Made by a program: the position numbers and the translations under genes. Shown here one piece after another: positions 8,536 through 18,299 of a stretch of DNA of 43,438 nt. The stretch lies in the NCBI GenBank assembly GCA_937923175.1, contig CALALB010000003.1:1-43438 (forward strand), in the 5' to 3' direction. Position 1 is the stretch's first letter, and each line of letters starts with the position of its first letter. The notes below the pieces were generated by a model. It searched no databases. It was not told the DNA's origin and saw only the letters and a program-made list of their open reading frames with translations. The stretch is from an uncultured Chromatiaceae bacterium. GTDB taxonomy: Bacteria; Pseudomonadota; Gammaproteobacteria; Chromatiales; Chromatiaceae.

Positions 8536-9837
8536 CTATTGGGCCTTGCCAAATAGACTCAGGCCCTTGAGGACCTGCATTGCCTCAGCGAGCTGTAAAT
8601 CCTCAGCGGCCAGGGATTGGCCTTGTCCGGCAGCTGGGGCCGGCTTGGCCGCCGGCTCCTCCTCCAGATGGCGGACCAGATTGGATTCCTTGACAGTCGT
8701 CGCCGTGGATTCCGGAAGGGGTTTGAACTCGCCGCGTTCCAGGATGATGTCGGGGATGATCCCCTGGGCCTGGATCGAGCGGCCCGAAGGGGTGTAATAG
8801 CGCGCGGTGGTGAGCTTTAAGGCCGACTCCTCATCGAGCGGGACAATGGTCTGCACCGAGCCCTTGCCGAAGGTTGGGGTGCCCATGATGATGGCGCGCC
8901 GATGATCCTGGAGCGCACCGGCGACGATCTCGGAGGCCGAGGCGCTGCCGCCATTGACCAGGACCACCAGAGGTGCACCCTCCAGTACATCGTCCGGGCC
9001 GGCGCTAAAGCGCATCTGGCTGTTTTTGATCCGGCCCTCGGTATAGACGATCAATCCCTGGGTCAAAAAGGCATCGGCGACCCCGACCGCCCCATTGAGC
9101 ACCCCTCCTGGGTTGTTGCGCAAATCCAGGATCAGACCCTTGAGTGTACCGCCGCTTTCGGATTTCAAGCGGGCGATGGTCTGCAGCATGTCCTCAGCGG
9201 TATGGGCCTGGAATTGGGCAAGACGCACATAGCCAAAGCCTGGTTCAAGCAGGCGGCCCTTGACGCTGGCAACCTGGATGAGGGCGCGTTCGAGGGTGAC
9301 CTCGAAGGGTTTGTCGTCCGAACCGCGCAGGATGCTTAACCGCACCTGGGTGCCGGGTTTACCGCGCATCAATTGCACGGCCTCATTGAGGCTGAGACCT
9401 TTGACCGGCTTGTCGTCGATGCGAATGATCAGATCACCCGCTTGCAGCCCAGCGCGCTGGGCGGGGGTATCGTCGATGGGGGCGATCACCTTGATGAATC
9501 CATTCTCCATCCCGACCTCAATGCCCAATCCCCCGAACTCGCCGCTGGTCCCGACCTGAAGCTCGCGATATTCCTCGCCAGTGACATAGGCCGAATGCGG
9601 ATCAAGACCCGCAAGCATCCCGCGGATAGCATTCTCGATCAAGGCGCGGTCGCTTACTGATTCGACATAGTCCTCTTTGATGCGTCCAAAGACATCGGCA
9701 AATGTCCGAAGTGCCGCAAGCGGCAGATCGGCCTCGTTTACGACTGGCGGCAGCCGTCCCTCCTCGGCCAGGGCAAGTGCGCCGATCGCAATCCCAAGAC
9801 AAGTTACCAGCAGGATTGATAAGGGAATAGTCTTCAT
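8536..9837 (-). CDS. C-terminal processing peptidase, S41 family (CtpA-like)
   Basis: This is a periplasmic or membrane-anchored serine protease with a Ser-Lys dyad, of the group that trims C-termini and controls cell-wall hydrolases. The 433-residue product starts with a hydrophobic signal segment (MKTIPLSILLVTCLGIAIGA). A linker with DPHSAYV follows, then a PDZ domain (about 85-170; GFIKVIAPIDDTPAQRAGL) and the protease core with LDLRNNPGG. The nucleophile lies in NGGSASASEI and the Lys in FGKGSVQ. The C-terminal tail is Ala/Pro-rich. A GGGGAG site precedes the ATG at 9837. In many gammaproteobacteria such a gene follows an EnvC-type gene; here its upstream neighbour is a decayed tnpB, so that context has been lost or moved. 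Confidence 0.96.
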   Translation of the reverse strand: MKTIPLSILLVTCLGIAIGALALAEEGRLPPVVNEADLPLAALRTFADVFGRIKEDYVESVSDRALIENAIRGMLAGLDPHSAYVTGEEYRELQVGTSGEFGGLGIEVGMENGFIKVIAPIDDTPAQRAGLQAGDLIIRIDDKPVKGLSLNEAVQLMRGKPGTQVRLSILRGSDDKPFEVTLERALIQVASVKGRLLEPGFGYVRLAQFQAHTAEDMLQTIARLKSESGGTLKGLILDLRNNPGGVLNGAVGVADAFLTQGLIVYTEGRIKNSQMRFSAGPDDVLEGAPLVVLVNGGSASASEIVAGALQDHRRAIIMGTPTFGKGSVQTIVPLDEESALKLTTARYYTPSGRSIQAQGIIPDIILERGEFKPLPESTATTVKESNLVRHLEEEPAAKPAPAAGQGQSLAAEDLQLAEAMQVLKGLSLFGKAQ

Positions 9838-9954
9838 AGAGCTCCCCGCAAGGAAACCTGCGCCTGAAGTTGCGGGAGGAATGGCGAATATTCGACCATG
9901 TTGTTACCAACCGCAATCGGGTCTAGCAAACGGCATCCCCTGTGATCTGGCCCA

Positions 9955-10800
9955 AGCGATCGGCGTGCTGGACTGACTGGGAGCTGGCGCGGGAAGCGGC
10001 GGCCATGCTGGACTCGATTTGCCATGAGCGAGCCTGAGAAGTGCCCTCGCTGGAAATCCAGCCAGATCACATCATCTGTTCGTGCGCATCCCGCCCGCCA
10101 TTGCCGTTGCCGATTGGGTGCATCACCTTGCCCCTGCGCCCTGGCGAATACCCGAAGCGCCTCCTGGCCTCTGGTCAGCCCAAGGAGGCCGAGTTGGTAT
10201 TCCGCCCAGGACGTTGGTATTTCAACCTCACCGTCGAAGGCGCCGACGCGGTGCCGCTGGCATCCGGCCTTGTGATGGGCGTGGATGGCGGAGAGAACAA
10301 CCTCACCGCCATAAGCACGGGCCAGGTCTTCGGCGACGAGCAACTGCGCAACGAGCGCGACCCTTACCTTGCCCTGCGTCTTCGTCTTCAGGCCAACGGT
10401 AGCCAAAACGCAAAACCAAGGCCCCGGTAGGTCTTGGGCAAGAAGATGGCCCGCCTGAACCACCTCAACCACAAAACGGGCAAGGCCAGGGTTGCGGCCG
10501 CGAAGGCCGCAGAGGTCAGGATCGTGAGGGAGGATCCGAGGCATATCCGCAGCAAGACGGGCAAGCCTCTGCAGGCAAAGTATCCTGGCGACAGCTTTAG
10601 TCCTCGAGCGAATCCAAGCCCAAGGCAGTAGATGTCGCTCCCTGCTCGGGTTGGGGAGGATTGGGTCCCCACTGGGTCTTGGGGCGCCGGCGCCCTGAAT
10701 GCCAGTCGGAACCTGGCCCGGCTGGGAAAAACTGCCGTTTCGCCCAGGGCGGCCGTCAATACGCCTGAGGTCGGGGATGGGCATGGGCTTGTCCTGCGCC
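9955..10800 (+). pseudogene. Decayed tnpB-like gene (IS605/IS607 family RNA-guided nuclease)
   Basis: One reading frame from 10041 to about 10800 carries recognisable TnpB sequence broken by in-frame stops at 10428-10430 and 10629-10631. An earlier piece (9955-10040) is in another frame. Landmarks are LVFRPGRWYFNLTVE, the RuvC-I strand VMGVDGGENNLTAISTG with its Asp, LNHLNHKTGKARVAAAKAAE, and a VREDPRHIRSKTG segment corresponding to the RuvC-II Glu region. A late ALNASRNLARLG corresponds to the usual D-x-NAA-x-N region, but the Asp is gone. The N-terminal half is missing. It is clearly non-functional. No matching tnpA, end sequences or right-end guide RNA could be assigned. It separates ettA from the S41 protease gene. 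Confidence 0.82.
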
Positions 10801-10829
10801 AAGGCTGCGCCGAAAGGGGCGGGGGTTAT

Positions 10830-12497
10830 TTACCCAGAAAGCCGGCGATATTTGATCCGATGCGGCTGGTCAGCCTCGCTGCCCAGCCGCAAGTGCCGAT
10901 CGGCCTCGTAATCGCTGTAATTCCCCTCAAACCAGGTTACCTGGGAGTCACCCTCGAAGGCCAGAATATGGGTGGCAATGCGATCGAGGAACCAGCGGTC
11001 GTGACTGATGACCATGACGCAGCCGGGGAAGGCGAGCAGGGCCTCTTCGAGGGCGCGCAGGGTCTCGACGTCCAGATCATTGGTCGGCTCATCGAGCAAG
11101 AGGACATTGCCGCCGCTTTTCAAGAGCTTGGCCAGATGCACCCGATTGCGCTCCCCGCCCGAGAGATCGCCGATGCGTTTTTGTTGATCCAGGCCCTTGA
11201 AATTAAACCGGCTGCAATAGGCGCGTGAGTTCATCTCATAGCGCCCGACGGCAATGATATCCGACCCCCCCGAGATCTCCTCCCAGACGGTCTTGGCGTT
11301 ATCCAAGGCATCGCGCGTCTGATCGACATAGGCGATCTGCACCGTCTCGCCGATCCTAATGCTGCCAGCATCTGGTTGTTCTTGACCGGTGATGATGCGA
11401 AAGAGGGTGGTTTTACCGGCGCCATTGGGACCGATGATGCCGACGATGGCGCCCTTGGGTACAGTAAATGACAGGTTGTCATACAGCAGCCGCTCGCCGT
11501 ATGCCTTTTTCAGATCCACTGCCTCGATCACCAGATCGCCTAACCGAGGACCAGGCGGGATATAGATCTCATTGGTCTCGTTGCGCGCCTGAAATTCCTG
11601 GGATTGCAGCTCCTCGAAACGCGCTAAACGCGCCTTGCTCTTGGCATGGCGACCCTTGGGATTGCTGCGCACCCATTCCAGCTCGTGCTGCATGGCCTTG
11701 ATCCGCGCTTGTTCCTGTTTTTGCTCAAGCTCAAGGCGGCGTTCCTTCTGCTCGAGCCAGGACGAATAATTGCCCTGCCAGGGGATGCCGTGCCCCCGGT
11801 CGAGCTCAAGGATCCAGCCGGCGACATTGTCTAAGAAATACCGGTCATGGGTTACCGCCACCACTGTCCCTGGATATTCCTGCAAGAACCGTTCAAGCCA
11901 GGCGACCGACTCGGCATCGAGATGGTTGGTCGGTTCATCCAGGAGCAGCATATCGGGTTTAGAGAGCAACAGGCGACACAGGGCGACGCGCCGGCGCTCG
12001 CCCCCCGATAGCTTGGTGACATCTGCATCCCAGGGCGGCAGACGCAAGGCATCGGCGGCGACCTCCAGGATTCGGTCGAGGTTATGCCCATCGGTGGCCT
12101 GGATGAAGTTCTCAAGCTCCGCCTGCTCCTTGGCGAGCGCATCGAAATCGGCATCCGGCTCGGCATAGGCGGCATAGACCTCATCCAACCGCGCTATTGC
12201 CGCCTTAATCGGGGCGAGCGCCTCCTCGACATTGCCGCGTACATCCTTGCTGGGATCAAGCTGCGGCTCTTGCGGGAGATAGCCGATCTTAATCCCCGGC
12301 TGGGGGCGCGCCTCACCCTCGATCTCGGTATCGACCCCAGCCATAATCCGCAGCAGGGTCGATTTGCCAGCGCCATTGAGCCCCAAGACCCCGATCTTGG
12401 CGCCTGGAAAGAATGACAGCGAAATGTCGCGCAGGATATACCGTTTGGGCGGCACCACCTTGCTGACGCGATGCATCGTATAGATATATTGGGCCAT
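10830..12497 (-). CDS. ettA: Energy-dependent translational throttle protein EttA (ABC-F ATPase)
   Basis: EttA binds the ribosomal E site and gates entry into elongation according to the ATP/ADP ratio. The 555-residue product has the family length and two ABC domains without membrane parts. The first has Walker [10 protein letters not shown] (39-47), signature LSGGE (163-167) and [11 protein letters not shown] (184-194). The second has GPNGAGKTT (356-364), LSGGE (445-449) and DEPTNDLD (469-476). Between them is the charged P-site tRNA interaction motif (about 240-300, with [15 protein letters not shown] and [14 protein letters not shown]). The arm pattern and the start [15 protein letters not shown] match EttA rather than Uup or YheS. 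It is divergent from the HDOD gene across about 175 bases. No strong ribosome site is visible. Confidence 0.97.
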   Translation of the reverse strand: MAQYIYTMHRVSKVVPPKRYILRDISLSFFPGAKIGVLGLNGAGKSTLLRIMAGVDTEIEGEARPQPGIKIGYLPQEPQLDPSKDVRGNVEEALAPIKAAIARLDEVYAAYAEPDADFDALAKEQAELENFIQATDGHNLDRILEVAADALRLPPWDADVTKLSGGERRRVALCRLLLSKPDMLLLDEPTNHLDAESVAWLERFLQEYPGTVVAVTHDRYFLDNVAGWILELDRGHGIPWQGNYSSWLEQKERRLELEQKQEQARIKAMQHELEWVRSNPKGRHAKSKARLARFEELQSQEFQARNETNEIYIPPGPRLGDLVIEAVDLKKAYGERLLYDNLSFTVPKGAIVGIIGPNGAGKTTLFRIITGQEQPDAGSIRIGETVQIAYVDQTRDALDNAKTVWEEISGGSDIIAVGRYEMNSRAYCSRFNFKGLDQQKRIGDLSGGERNRVHLAKLLKSGGNVLLLDEPTNDLDVETLRALEEALLAFPGCVMVISHDRWFLDRIATHILAFEGDSQVTWFEGNYSDYEADRHLRLGSEADQPHRIKYRRLSG

Positions 12498-12673
12498 TAG
12501 CGATCGAGTAATTGGTGGTCAATAATGAATCTTAAGCTGACTGGCCTTAGGGATGTCCCCATTCTGCGCCCCTTTCGGCCAATTAGGCAAATGATCCAGG
12601 ATACGCCACCGGTCAGGTGGGTTTGATAGAGTCTCCCAAGATCCGATCCGATTCTAGCCTGGAGCTCCCGGTA

Positions 12674-13894
12674 ATGCACTTGTTTAGCTCGGCCTTGGAT
12701 GACCTCAGCCCGCTCCATGAGCTGGATACCGATCAGCGCGCGCGTCTCGCAGCGACTGGGCAGGTGGTCTCCATCCCTGCCGGCAGGCGGCTTCTGGCAA
12801 CCCAGGAATACCCCTGGCTTCTATATCTCCTGTCTGGTCAGCTCTGTCTCATCTACGCTGGGCAAAAGACCCTGATCACTGCTGGCAAGCCCCGCGCCTG
12901 TCAACCGATCTTTAACGAGCAGCAGTTGCTTGCCCAGGCAGTGTTGACCAGCGACTCTGAGGTCCTGCGTCTGGATCGAGCGCTCTATCACAGGTTAAGC
13001 GGAAGGCGTTATACCGATCTGACATCGGTCGACACCCTGAATGAGACCGAGGGCGCCTTGTTTGGTCAGCTGGTCCAGGCCTGTCAAGCGGGTCAGCTGC
13101 AGTTGCCCACCCTGCCCAAGGTAGCGCGGGCGATCCAGGAGGCGATGCAGGACCCCGATATCAGCTCGGCGCGTCTGGCGCGTATCGTCCAGGTGGATCC
13201 AGCGATCACCGGCGCCCTGATCCGGATGGCCAATAGTGTCCTGTGCCAAGGGCTGCAGCCGATCCCCGATGTGCGCAATGCCATTATCCGGCTTGGACTC
13301 GAGGTGACCCGATCCACCGTGATGAGCCTGGCCATGCAGCAGGTATTCAAGACCAAGTCGCCCCTGATGAAGGCACACATGAAGGCGGTCTGGAACCGCA
13401 GCGTTCATGTCTCGGCGCTCAGCTATGTGATCGCGCGCCACTGTCCCAGGTTTAGCCCCGAGCAGGCTATGCTCGCTGGTTTGGTTCATGATGTCGGGGT
13501 CATCCCGATCATCGACCATATCAGCCGCCATGAGATACAGGTGGACGAAAACGAGGTCGAGGCGGCGGTCATCAGGCTAGGTCAGCTGGTTGGCGAGCTG
13601 GTGGTCAATTATTGGGGATTAGGGCCCGAGGTGGTCGAGATCGTGCGTCACTCAGGCGATTGGTACCGGGATGATCGGGAGGAGCCGGATTATTGCGATA
13701 TCGTCCTGGTCGCCCGGCTCTATCGGCTCAATCAGTCCGAGGTGCGCGGCCCCCTGCCGCGTTATGACGCGGTCCCTGCCTATTACAAGCTGGGGTTGGT
13801 CTTCCCGACCAGGGACGGCACCTTGGATGTCATCGCTGAGGCCAAGGAGGAGCTCAATTTTGTCATCGATATGCTCAGAGGTAAGAAACAATGA
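12674..13894 (+). CDS. HDOD-domain signalling protein with an N-terminal cyclic-nucleotide-binding-like fold
   Basis: HDOD proteins are catalytically inactive relatives of HD phosphohydrolases that act in signalling, motility and cell-cycle control. The 406-residue product has an N-terminal beta-rich region (about 10-115; VVSIPAGRRLLATQEYPWLLYLLSGQ) resembling a cNMP-binding roll. An HDOD domain follows (about 140-330) starting at LPTLPKVARAIQEA, with DPAITGALIRMANS, IIRLGLEVTRSTVMSLA and GLVHDVGVIPII. I preferred the ATG at 12674, which has GGAG nine bases before it, over a GTG at 12617 in the same frame. The gene stands alone on the plus strand and is convergent with the oxygenase gene. The ligand and partner are unknown, and the arginines usual in a cAMP phosphate cassette are not evident. 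Confidence 0.9.
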   Translation: MHLFSSALDDLSPLHELDTDQRARLAATGQVVSIPAGRRLLATQEYPWLLYLLSGQLCLIYAGQKTLITAGKPRACQPIFNEQQLLAQAVLTSDSEVLRLDRALYHRLSGRRYTDLTSVDTLNETEGALFGQLVQACQAGQLQLPTLPKVARAIQEAMQDPDISSARLARIVQVDPAITGALIRMANSVLCQGLQPIPDVRNAIIRLGLEVTRSTVMSLAMQQVFKTKSPLMKAHMKAVWNRSVHVSALSYVIARHCPRFSPEQAMLAGLVHDVGVIPIIDHISRHEIQVDENEVEAAVIRLGQLVGELVVNYWGLGPEVVEIVRHSGDWYRDDREEPDYCDIVLVARLYRLNQSEVRGPLPRYDAVPAYYKLGLVFPTRDGTLDVIAEAKEELNFVIDMLRGKKQ

Positions 13895-14153
13895 CCTGGG
13901 CACTCGCCCCCAGCCGGCGGCAAGTTGTCATGTCTTTGGTTTTGCCCGAGTAGCTCAGGCTGATCTGCAGCTCAAATGGCAGGTCATGACTCACTCGGGG
14001 TGGCGGTGCGTTTCAGCGGATAGAATAGAGCGAGCAGGGCTTGCCTGAGTTGATCCGCAACCGATCAGCTTGGGGTGCGGCTCAATCCGCAAGCCAAGGG
14101 TGCGCGCCTGGGCGTCTTAAATACGCATTGGGTCAGGCCTGAGTGGGTCTGCT
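13895..14153. other. Convergent intergenic region with a long imperfect hairpin
   Basis: The region lies between two converging genes and carries no supported ORF. At 14038-14095 a 58-base element folds on paper into a long imperfect hairpin. Outer arms GGCTTGC (14038-14044) pair with GCAAGCC (14089-14095), and inner arms CCGCA pair with TGCGG around a 16-base loop, with several A-T and G-C pairs between. Neither side is followed by a T run, so a simple intrinsic terminator is not shown. A smaller hairpin-like CTGGG/CCCAG lies just after the HDOD stop. Confidence 0.5.
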
Positions 14154-14765
14154 TTAGGCAAACACCACCCAGGTCGTGGTGATATATTTCACCCCCTCCT
14201 GGACTGTGGCCGCGCGATGCTCATGGGTCCAGAAAGGTGGAAAAAGCACCAGGGTCCCGCATTCGGGGCGTAGACTGACCTGCTGGTGCAGGAACTCGGT
14301 TTCACCGCCGGGTCCAGGCACGTCGTTGAGATACCAGAGCGCGACCAGTTGGCGCGGGCTGAGCTCGTGGCTGCCGCTATCGATATGCCAGTGATAATAC
14401 TCGCCGCTCCGATAGCGTTGGACCTGATAGCCCTCGTCCTTGAACGGCCCCCGGAAATAGGGAAAGGACTCCCGAAACTCGGCAAGGGCAGCTGCCAGGG
14501 AACGGAAAAACACCTCATCGATATCCTGCCAATCCGGTTTATTGCTCACCACCAGGTCGGTGGTGCGCTTGATCTCGGGCATCTCGGCGCGCAGCTGGCC
14601 GACCCGACCGGCGTATTGATACTGGGGACTGGTCTCGAACCGTTCGATTACCGCTGCACAAAAGCTTGGGGGAAGCGCCTGCGCTTTGACAAAGATAAAG
14701 CTACCCGGCTTGACCTCGCGGATGGTCTTCAAGGGAACAGGGTTGGGGTAGGGTTCAGTGTTCAT
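14154..14765 (-). CDS. 2-oxoglutarate/Fe(II)-dependent dioxygenase (prolyl-hydroxylase-like 2OG-FeII_Oxy_3)
   Basis: Enzymes of this family use Fe(II), O2 and 2-oxoglutarate to hydroxylate a protein residue or small molecule. The 203-residue product is a single jelly-roll domain. The iron ligands are visible as the HxD in YYHWHIDSGS and the distal His in FWTHEHRAATVQEG; a Lys/Arg for 2-oxoglutarate binding is expected in the following strand. PGPGGETEFL and GTLVLFPPFW are typical strand sequences. A GGAGTAGG stretch precedes the ATG at 14765. It lies just downstream of the TrpB2-type gene in the same direction with a gap of about 50 bases, so co-transcription is likely. The substrate cannot be inferred; a link to the TrpB2 enzyme is only positional. 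Confidence 0.9.
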   Translation of the reverse strand: MNTEPYPNPVPLKTIREVKPGSFIFVKAQALPPSFCAAVIERFETSPQYQYAGRVGQLRAEMPEIKRTTDLVVSNKPDWQDIDEVFFRSLAAALAEFRESFPYFRGPFKDEGYQVQRYRSGEYYHWHIDSGSHELSPRQLVALWYLNDVPGPGGETEFLHQQVSLRPECGTLVLFPPFWTHEHRAATVQEGVKYITTTWVVFA

Positions 14766-14818
14766 TGCAGCACCTACTCCGCTCTGGGACGACGAGAGAG
14801 GATCTGGGGTAGACCTCT

Positions 14819-16180
14819 TTATGCGACCGCCGGCAGTCCTGCCAAGGCCATCGCGACCTCCTCCTCGACATAGTCTAAATCTTTAAGCTTGCCGGCGAGA
14901 TAATCCATATAGGCCTGCATGTCGAAATGGCCATGGCCGCTGAGATTGAACAGGATGGTCTTGGTCTCGCCGGTCTCGCGACAGCGTTCGGCCTCATGGA
15001 TAACGGCGCGCACCGCATGGGTCGCCTCAGGGGCAGGGATGATCCCCTCGGCCCGGGCAAATCGGAGTCCAGCGGCAAAGCATTCGAGCTGGTTATAGGC
15101 GCGCGCCTCGATCAACCCCAAGGCGGCCAGATGACTGACCTGGGGCGCCATCCCGTGATAACGCAAGCCGCCGGCATGGAAACCGGGCGGCACAAAGCCT
15201 GAGCCCAGGGTGTACATCTTGCACAGAGGCGTCAGATGGGCGGTGTCGCCGAAATCATAGGCAAAGCGCCCACGGGTCAGGCTCGGGCAGGCCGAGGGCT
15301 CGACGGCGATACAGCGCACCCGGGGTCCACCGCGCAGCTGGGCCCCGAGGAAGGGGAAGGCAAGACCGGCAAAATTGCTGCCACCACCCGTGCAGCCGAT
15401 CACCAGATCTGGATAGGCATCGGCCATCTCGAGCTGGCGCATCGCCTCAAGCCCGATGACTGTCTGATGCAAGAGGACATGATTGAGCACGCTCCCTAAG
15501 GCATATTTGGTATCTGGATTCTGCGCCGCAAGCTCTACCGCCTCGCTGATGGCGATCCCGAGACTCCCGGTGCTCTCTGGGTGCTCGGCAAGGATTGCCC
15601 GCCCAGATTCCGTGGTGTCGCTCGGGCTGGGGATACAGTGCGCGCCGAATGACTCCATCAGGGCACGCCGATAGGGCTTTTGCTGATAGCTCACCTTGAC
15701 CATATAGACCAGGATCTCAACCCCAAAGACGGCCCCAGCGAACGCCAGAGAGGATCCCCATTGACCGGCACCGGTCTCGGTGGTGATGCGTTTGACCCCC
15801 TCGACCTTGTTGTAAAAGGCCTGGGCGACTGCGGAGTTGGCCTTGTGGCTACCTGTGGGGCTAACCCCTTCGTATTTGTAGAAGATCCTGGCCGGCGTAT
15901 CGAGCGCCTGTTCGAGCCGGCGGGCCCGATAGAGGGGTGAGGGGCGCCACTGGCGCCAGACTGCGCGCACGGGCTCAGGGACCTCGATCTCTCGCTCCGT
16001 GCTCATCTCCTGCTCGATGACCCCGCGCGGAAAGATGACCGCAAGCTCCTCGGCGGTAACCGGCTGCTTGGTTGCCGGATTAAGGACCGGCGCCAGGGGC
16101 TCGGGCAGGTCGGCGTTGATATTGTACCAAAAGCGCGGCAGACTCGCTTCATCGAGCAGATATTTAACGGTCTCGGTCAT
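14819..16180 (-). CDS. trpB2: TrpB2-type tryptophan synthase beta-like enzyme (PLP-dependent)
   Basis: TrpB2 enzymes condense indole with serine, or phosphoserine in some organisms, to make tryptophan; they do not depend on the usual alpha subunit in the same way as TrpB1. The 453-residue product has the long TrpB2 N-terminus ([15 protein letters not shown] and [14 protein letters not shown]). The PLP lysine lies in [14 protein letters not shown], and [29 protein letters not shown] and [12 protein letters not shown] also match. The ATG at 16180 starts the conserved region; a frame extending to 16225 adds a few unlikely residues. No trpA or other trp gene is adjacent, so this is a stand-alone copy. 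It could act in indole salvage. pepA lies about 85 bases upstream on the same strand. Confidence 0.93.
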   Translation of the reverse strand: MTETVKYLLDEASLPRFWYNINADLPEPLAPVLNPATKQPVTAEELAVIFPRGVIEQEMSTEREIEVPEPVRAVWRQWRPSPLYRARRLEQALDTPARIFYKYEGVSPTGSHKANSAVAQAFYNKVEGVKRITTETGAGQWGSSLAFAGAVFGVEILVYMVKVSYQQKPYRRALMESFGAHCIPSPSDTTESGRAILAEHPESTGSLGIAISEAVELAAQNPDTKYALGSVLNHVLLHQTVIGLEAMRQLEMADAYPDLVIGCTGGGSNFAGLAFPFLGAQLRGGPRVRCIAVEPSACPSLTRGRFAYDFGDTAHLTPLCKMYTLGSGFVPPGFHAGGLRYHGMAPQVSHLAALGLIEARAYNQLECFAAGLRFARAEGIIPAPEATHAVRAVIHEAERCRETGETKTILFNLSGHGHFDMQAYMDYLAGKLKDLDYVEEEVAMALAGLPAVA

Positions 16181-16264
16181 GGGTGTCGGGTACGGTGATT
16201 GGTTGATATTTGGTTTTGCCCGCAAGACGGACAGACCCCGTCAAGGTCCCCAGTGTGCCACAGA

Positions 16265-17764
16265 TCAGAGCGAACCGGCACGCATCAGCAACCAATGGGT
16301 CAGGAGTGCCACGGGTCGCCCAGTTGCGCCCTTTTCCTTGCCCGAGAGCCAGGCGATCCCGGCAATATCGAGATGGGCCCAGCGGTATTTTTTGGCAAAA
16401 CGCGCCAAGAAACAGGCGGCGGTGATCGCTCCGGCCTCGCGTCCGCCGACATTGGCCATATCGGCAAAGTTGCTATTGAGCTGCTCTTGATAGTCTTCCC
16501 AGAGTGGCAGGCGCCAGACCCGATCCCAGGTTGCCTCACCCGCGGCGATCAATTCATTGGCCAGCCGGTCATCGCTGGTGAAAAGGCCTGCCGGGTGTTT
16601 GCCGAGCGCAATGACACAGGCGCCAGTGAGCGTCGCCAGATCGAGCACGGTCTCAGGATTAAACCGCTCGCAATAGGTGAGGGCATCGGCCAGGATCAGC
16701 CGGCCCTCGGCATCTGTGTTGAGGATCTCGATGGTTTGGCCAGACAGGCTGGTGACGATGTCGCCGGGCTTATTGGCCGCTCCATCCGGCAGATTCTCGG
16801 TCGCGGGAATGACCCCGATGAGATCGAGTGGCAGATCCAACAGACAGGCCGCGCGTAGGGCACCCAAGACCGCCGCCCCCCCCGCCATATCGAACTTCAT
16901 CTCGTCCATCTCGGCAGCCTGTTTGAGCGAGATCCCGCCGGCATCAAAGGTCAAACCTTTGCCGACCAAGGCGAGCGGTCTGCTCTCTGCAGCTGCGCCT
17001 CGATAATGGGCGATGATCAATTTAGGCGGCTGGCGGCTGCCGCGCGCCACCGACAACAGGGCATTCATGCCGAGCGCCTGCATCTGACCCTCGTCTAGGA
17101 CCTCGACGCTCAGGCGGGGACAGTGCTCGGACAATGCCTGTGCCTGTTCGGCAAGATAGGTCGGCGTACAGAGATTGCCGGGCAGATTGCCTAGCTCACG
17201 CGCCAGCCGAATCCCCTCGGCCATCGCCTGGGCATGCCGAAGCGCGCGTTCGGCGTTCGGGATCTCGGATCTTTTCTCGATCCAAAGATTGAGACGTTTG
17301 AGCGGATGCTTAGGCGCCTGTTTATCCTCGGATTTGGTACGGGTATAGCGGTAGCATTTGTCCTCGATCATCAGCACCGCATCGCGCGCGGCGGTATAGA
17401 GGTCTAGGCCTCGGGGGAGTGGGTCGGGGAGGGTAAGGGTTGCGCTCTCGGCGCCGCTTTGCTGTAAAACCAGGGCTACTGCGCCCAAGGCCTGGCGATA
17501 ATTGGCGCGGGTAAACTCATTGCGCTTGCCCAGCCCAAGCAAGAGCAGGCGTTCGGCAGCTATCCCGGGTAGCTCATAGAGCAAAAGGGTCTGACCGATT
17601 TCGCCGTTTAGATCGCCCTTTTTCAGCAGGGCGCTCAGACGCCCATTGCTAGCCGTATCGATCCGCTCAGCCGCCTCAGTGAGTCTGCGTTTTTCAAAGA
17701 TCCCAATGATCAAACAGGGTGTCTTATGGTTGGCAAGCTCGCCCGTCTTACATTTGAGCTCCAT
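16265..17764 (-). CDS. pepA: Leucyl aminopeptidase (M17 family, PepA)
   Basis: PepA is a hexameric two-metal exopeptidase that removes N-terminal residues from peptides; some homologues also bind DNA in site-specific recombination. The 499-residue product has the usual length. It has a variable N-terminal domain (about 1-165) and a C-terminal catalytic domain with LVGKGLTFDAGGISLK, EMDEMKFDMAGGAAVLG, NLPDGAANKPGDIVTS and the metal-site signature NTDAEGRLILADAL. ADMANVGGREAGAITA and WAHLDIAGIAW complete the fold. All expected metal ligands (Lys, Asp, Asp, Asp, Glu) appear to be present. A clear AAGGAG site precedes the ATG at 17764. The following TrpB2-type gene may share its transcript. Confidence 0.97.
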   Translation of the reverse strand: MELKCKTGELANHKTPCLIIGIFEKRRLTEAAERIDTASNGRLSALLKKGDLNGEIGQTLLLYELPGIAAERLLLLGLGKRNEFTRANYRQALGAVALVLQQSGAESATLTLPDPLPRGLDLYTAARDAVLMIEDKCYRYTRTKSEDKQAPKHPLKRLNLWIEKRSEIPNAERALRHAQAMAEGIRLARELGNLPGNLCTPTYLAEQAQALSEHCPRLSVEVLDEGQMQALGMNALLSVARGSRQPPKLIIAHYRGAAAESRPLALVGKGLTFDAGGISLKQAAEMDEMKFDMAGGAAVLGALRAACLLDLPLDLIGVIPATENLPDGAANKPGDIVTSLSGQTIEILNTDAEGRLILADALTYCERFNPETVLDLATLTGACVIALGKHPAGLFTSDDRLANELIAAGEATWDRVWRLPLWEDYQEQLNSNFADMANVGGREAGAITAACFLARFAKKYRWAHLDIAGIAWLSGKEKGATGRPVALLTHWLLMRAGSL

Positions 17765-18299
17765 GCACTGCTCCTTAAGCCGTCGCGTTTAAAGATCACA
17801 GTTTACCCAAAACCGAACCGATCGATGGGTACTGAGGGGGCCAGGTGTTATTTGGCCTATCTCATGTTGCCTAAATCTCACCCCCAAGGGCCAGCCGCTT
17901 TAAGATGGACGCCGAGGTGCGTCCAGCAAGGGGAATGGCGGGGCGTTCGGTGATCGAAACGGCCTGCAAGGGCCTGGGCGATGACGGGGATGCCAGCGAG
18001 CCCGAACCCATCACCCCGAAGAAGCTGGGCGCGCTATGCCGGCGCAAGCAACCTCACCCCGGCGCAGACCGGGGCGAGGGGGCATTGCATTTTTGGCAGA
18101 ATCGGGTTCCCCGGCCATTTCTGCGGCGGCCTGGGGCGCGCACAGCAACCTGACTGCTGCCTCAAGCCGGTATAATCGACGACAGGTTGCGCAATGCCCA
18201 CCTTAGAGTCCTTGGCGCCCTTGATGTACTCCCGGCGTGCTGGCCATGGTCCCTGGCCGTCCGCAAGCCAGATCCCTCATCGCTTAGTTTGTTGACGAA
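17765..18299. other. Intergenic region between pepA and uvrA, possibly with decayed coding sequence
   Basis: No intact gene can be supported. From about 17905 to 18160 the plus strand has a short open frame with codon use like the neighbouring genes (beginning MDAEVRPARGMAGRS). It has no start signal I trust and no recognised domain, so it may be the tail of an old mobile-element gene. The -10-like TATAAT at 18171-18176 is the only promoter candidate. No SOS (LexA) box was recognised in front of uvrA. Confidence 0.4.
18149..18176 (+). promoter_or_regulatory. Candidate sigma-70 promoter upstream of uvrA
   Basis: A perfect TATAAT lies at 18171-18176. The -35 side is weak: cctgac at 18149-18154 gives a 16-base spacer. 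The start of transcription would fall about 115 bases before the uvrA ATG. Only the -10 match is convincing. Confidence 0.35.

Noticed and set aside
9834-10802. A 322-codon open frame on the minus strand
   Set aside because: It is antisense to the decayed tnpB, shows no recognisable domain, and its frame is open because of high GC; the opposite strand carries the homology.
17905-18160. A short plus-strand gene between pepA and uvrA
   Set aside because: Its codon use is gene-like but there is no start signal or domain; it is noted only as possibly decayed coding DNA.
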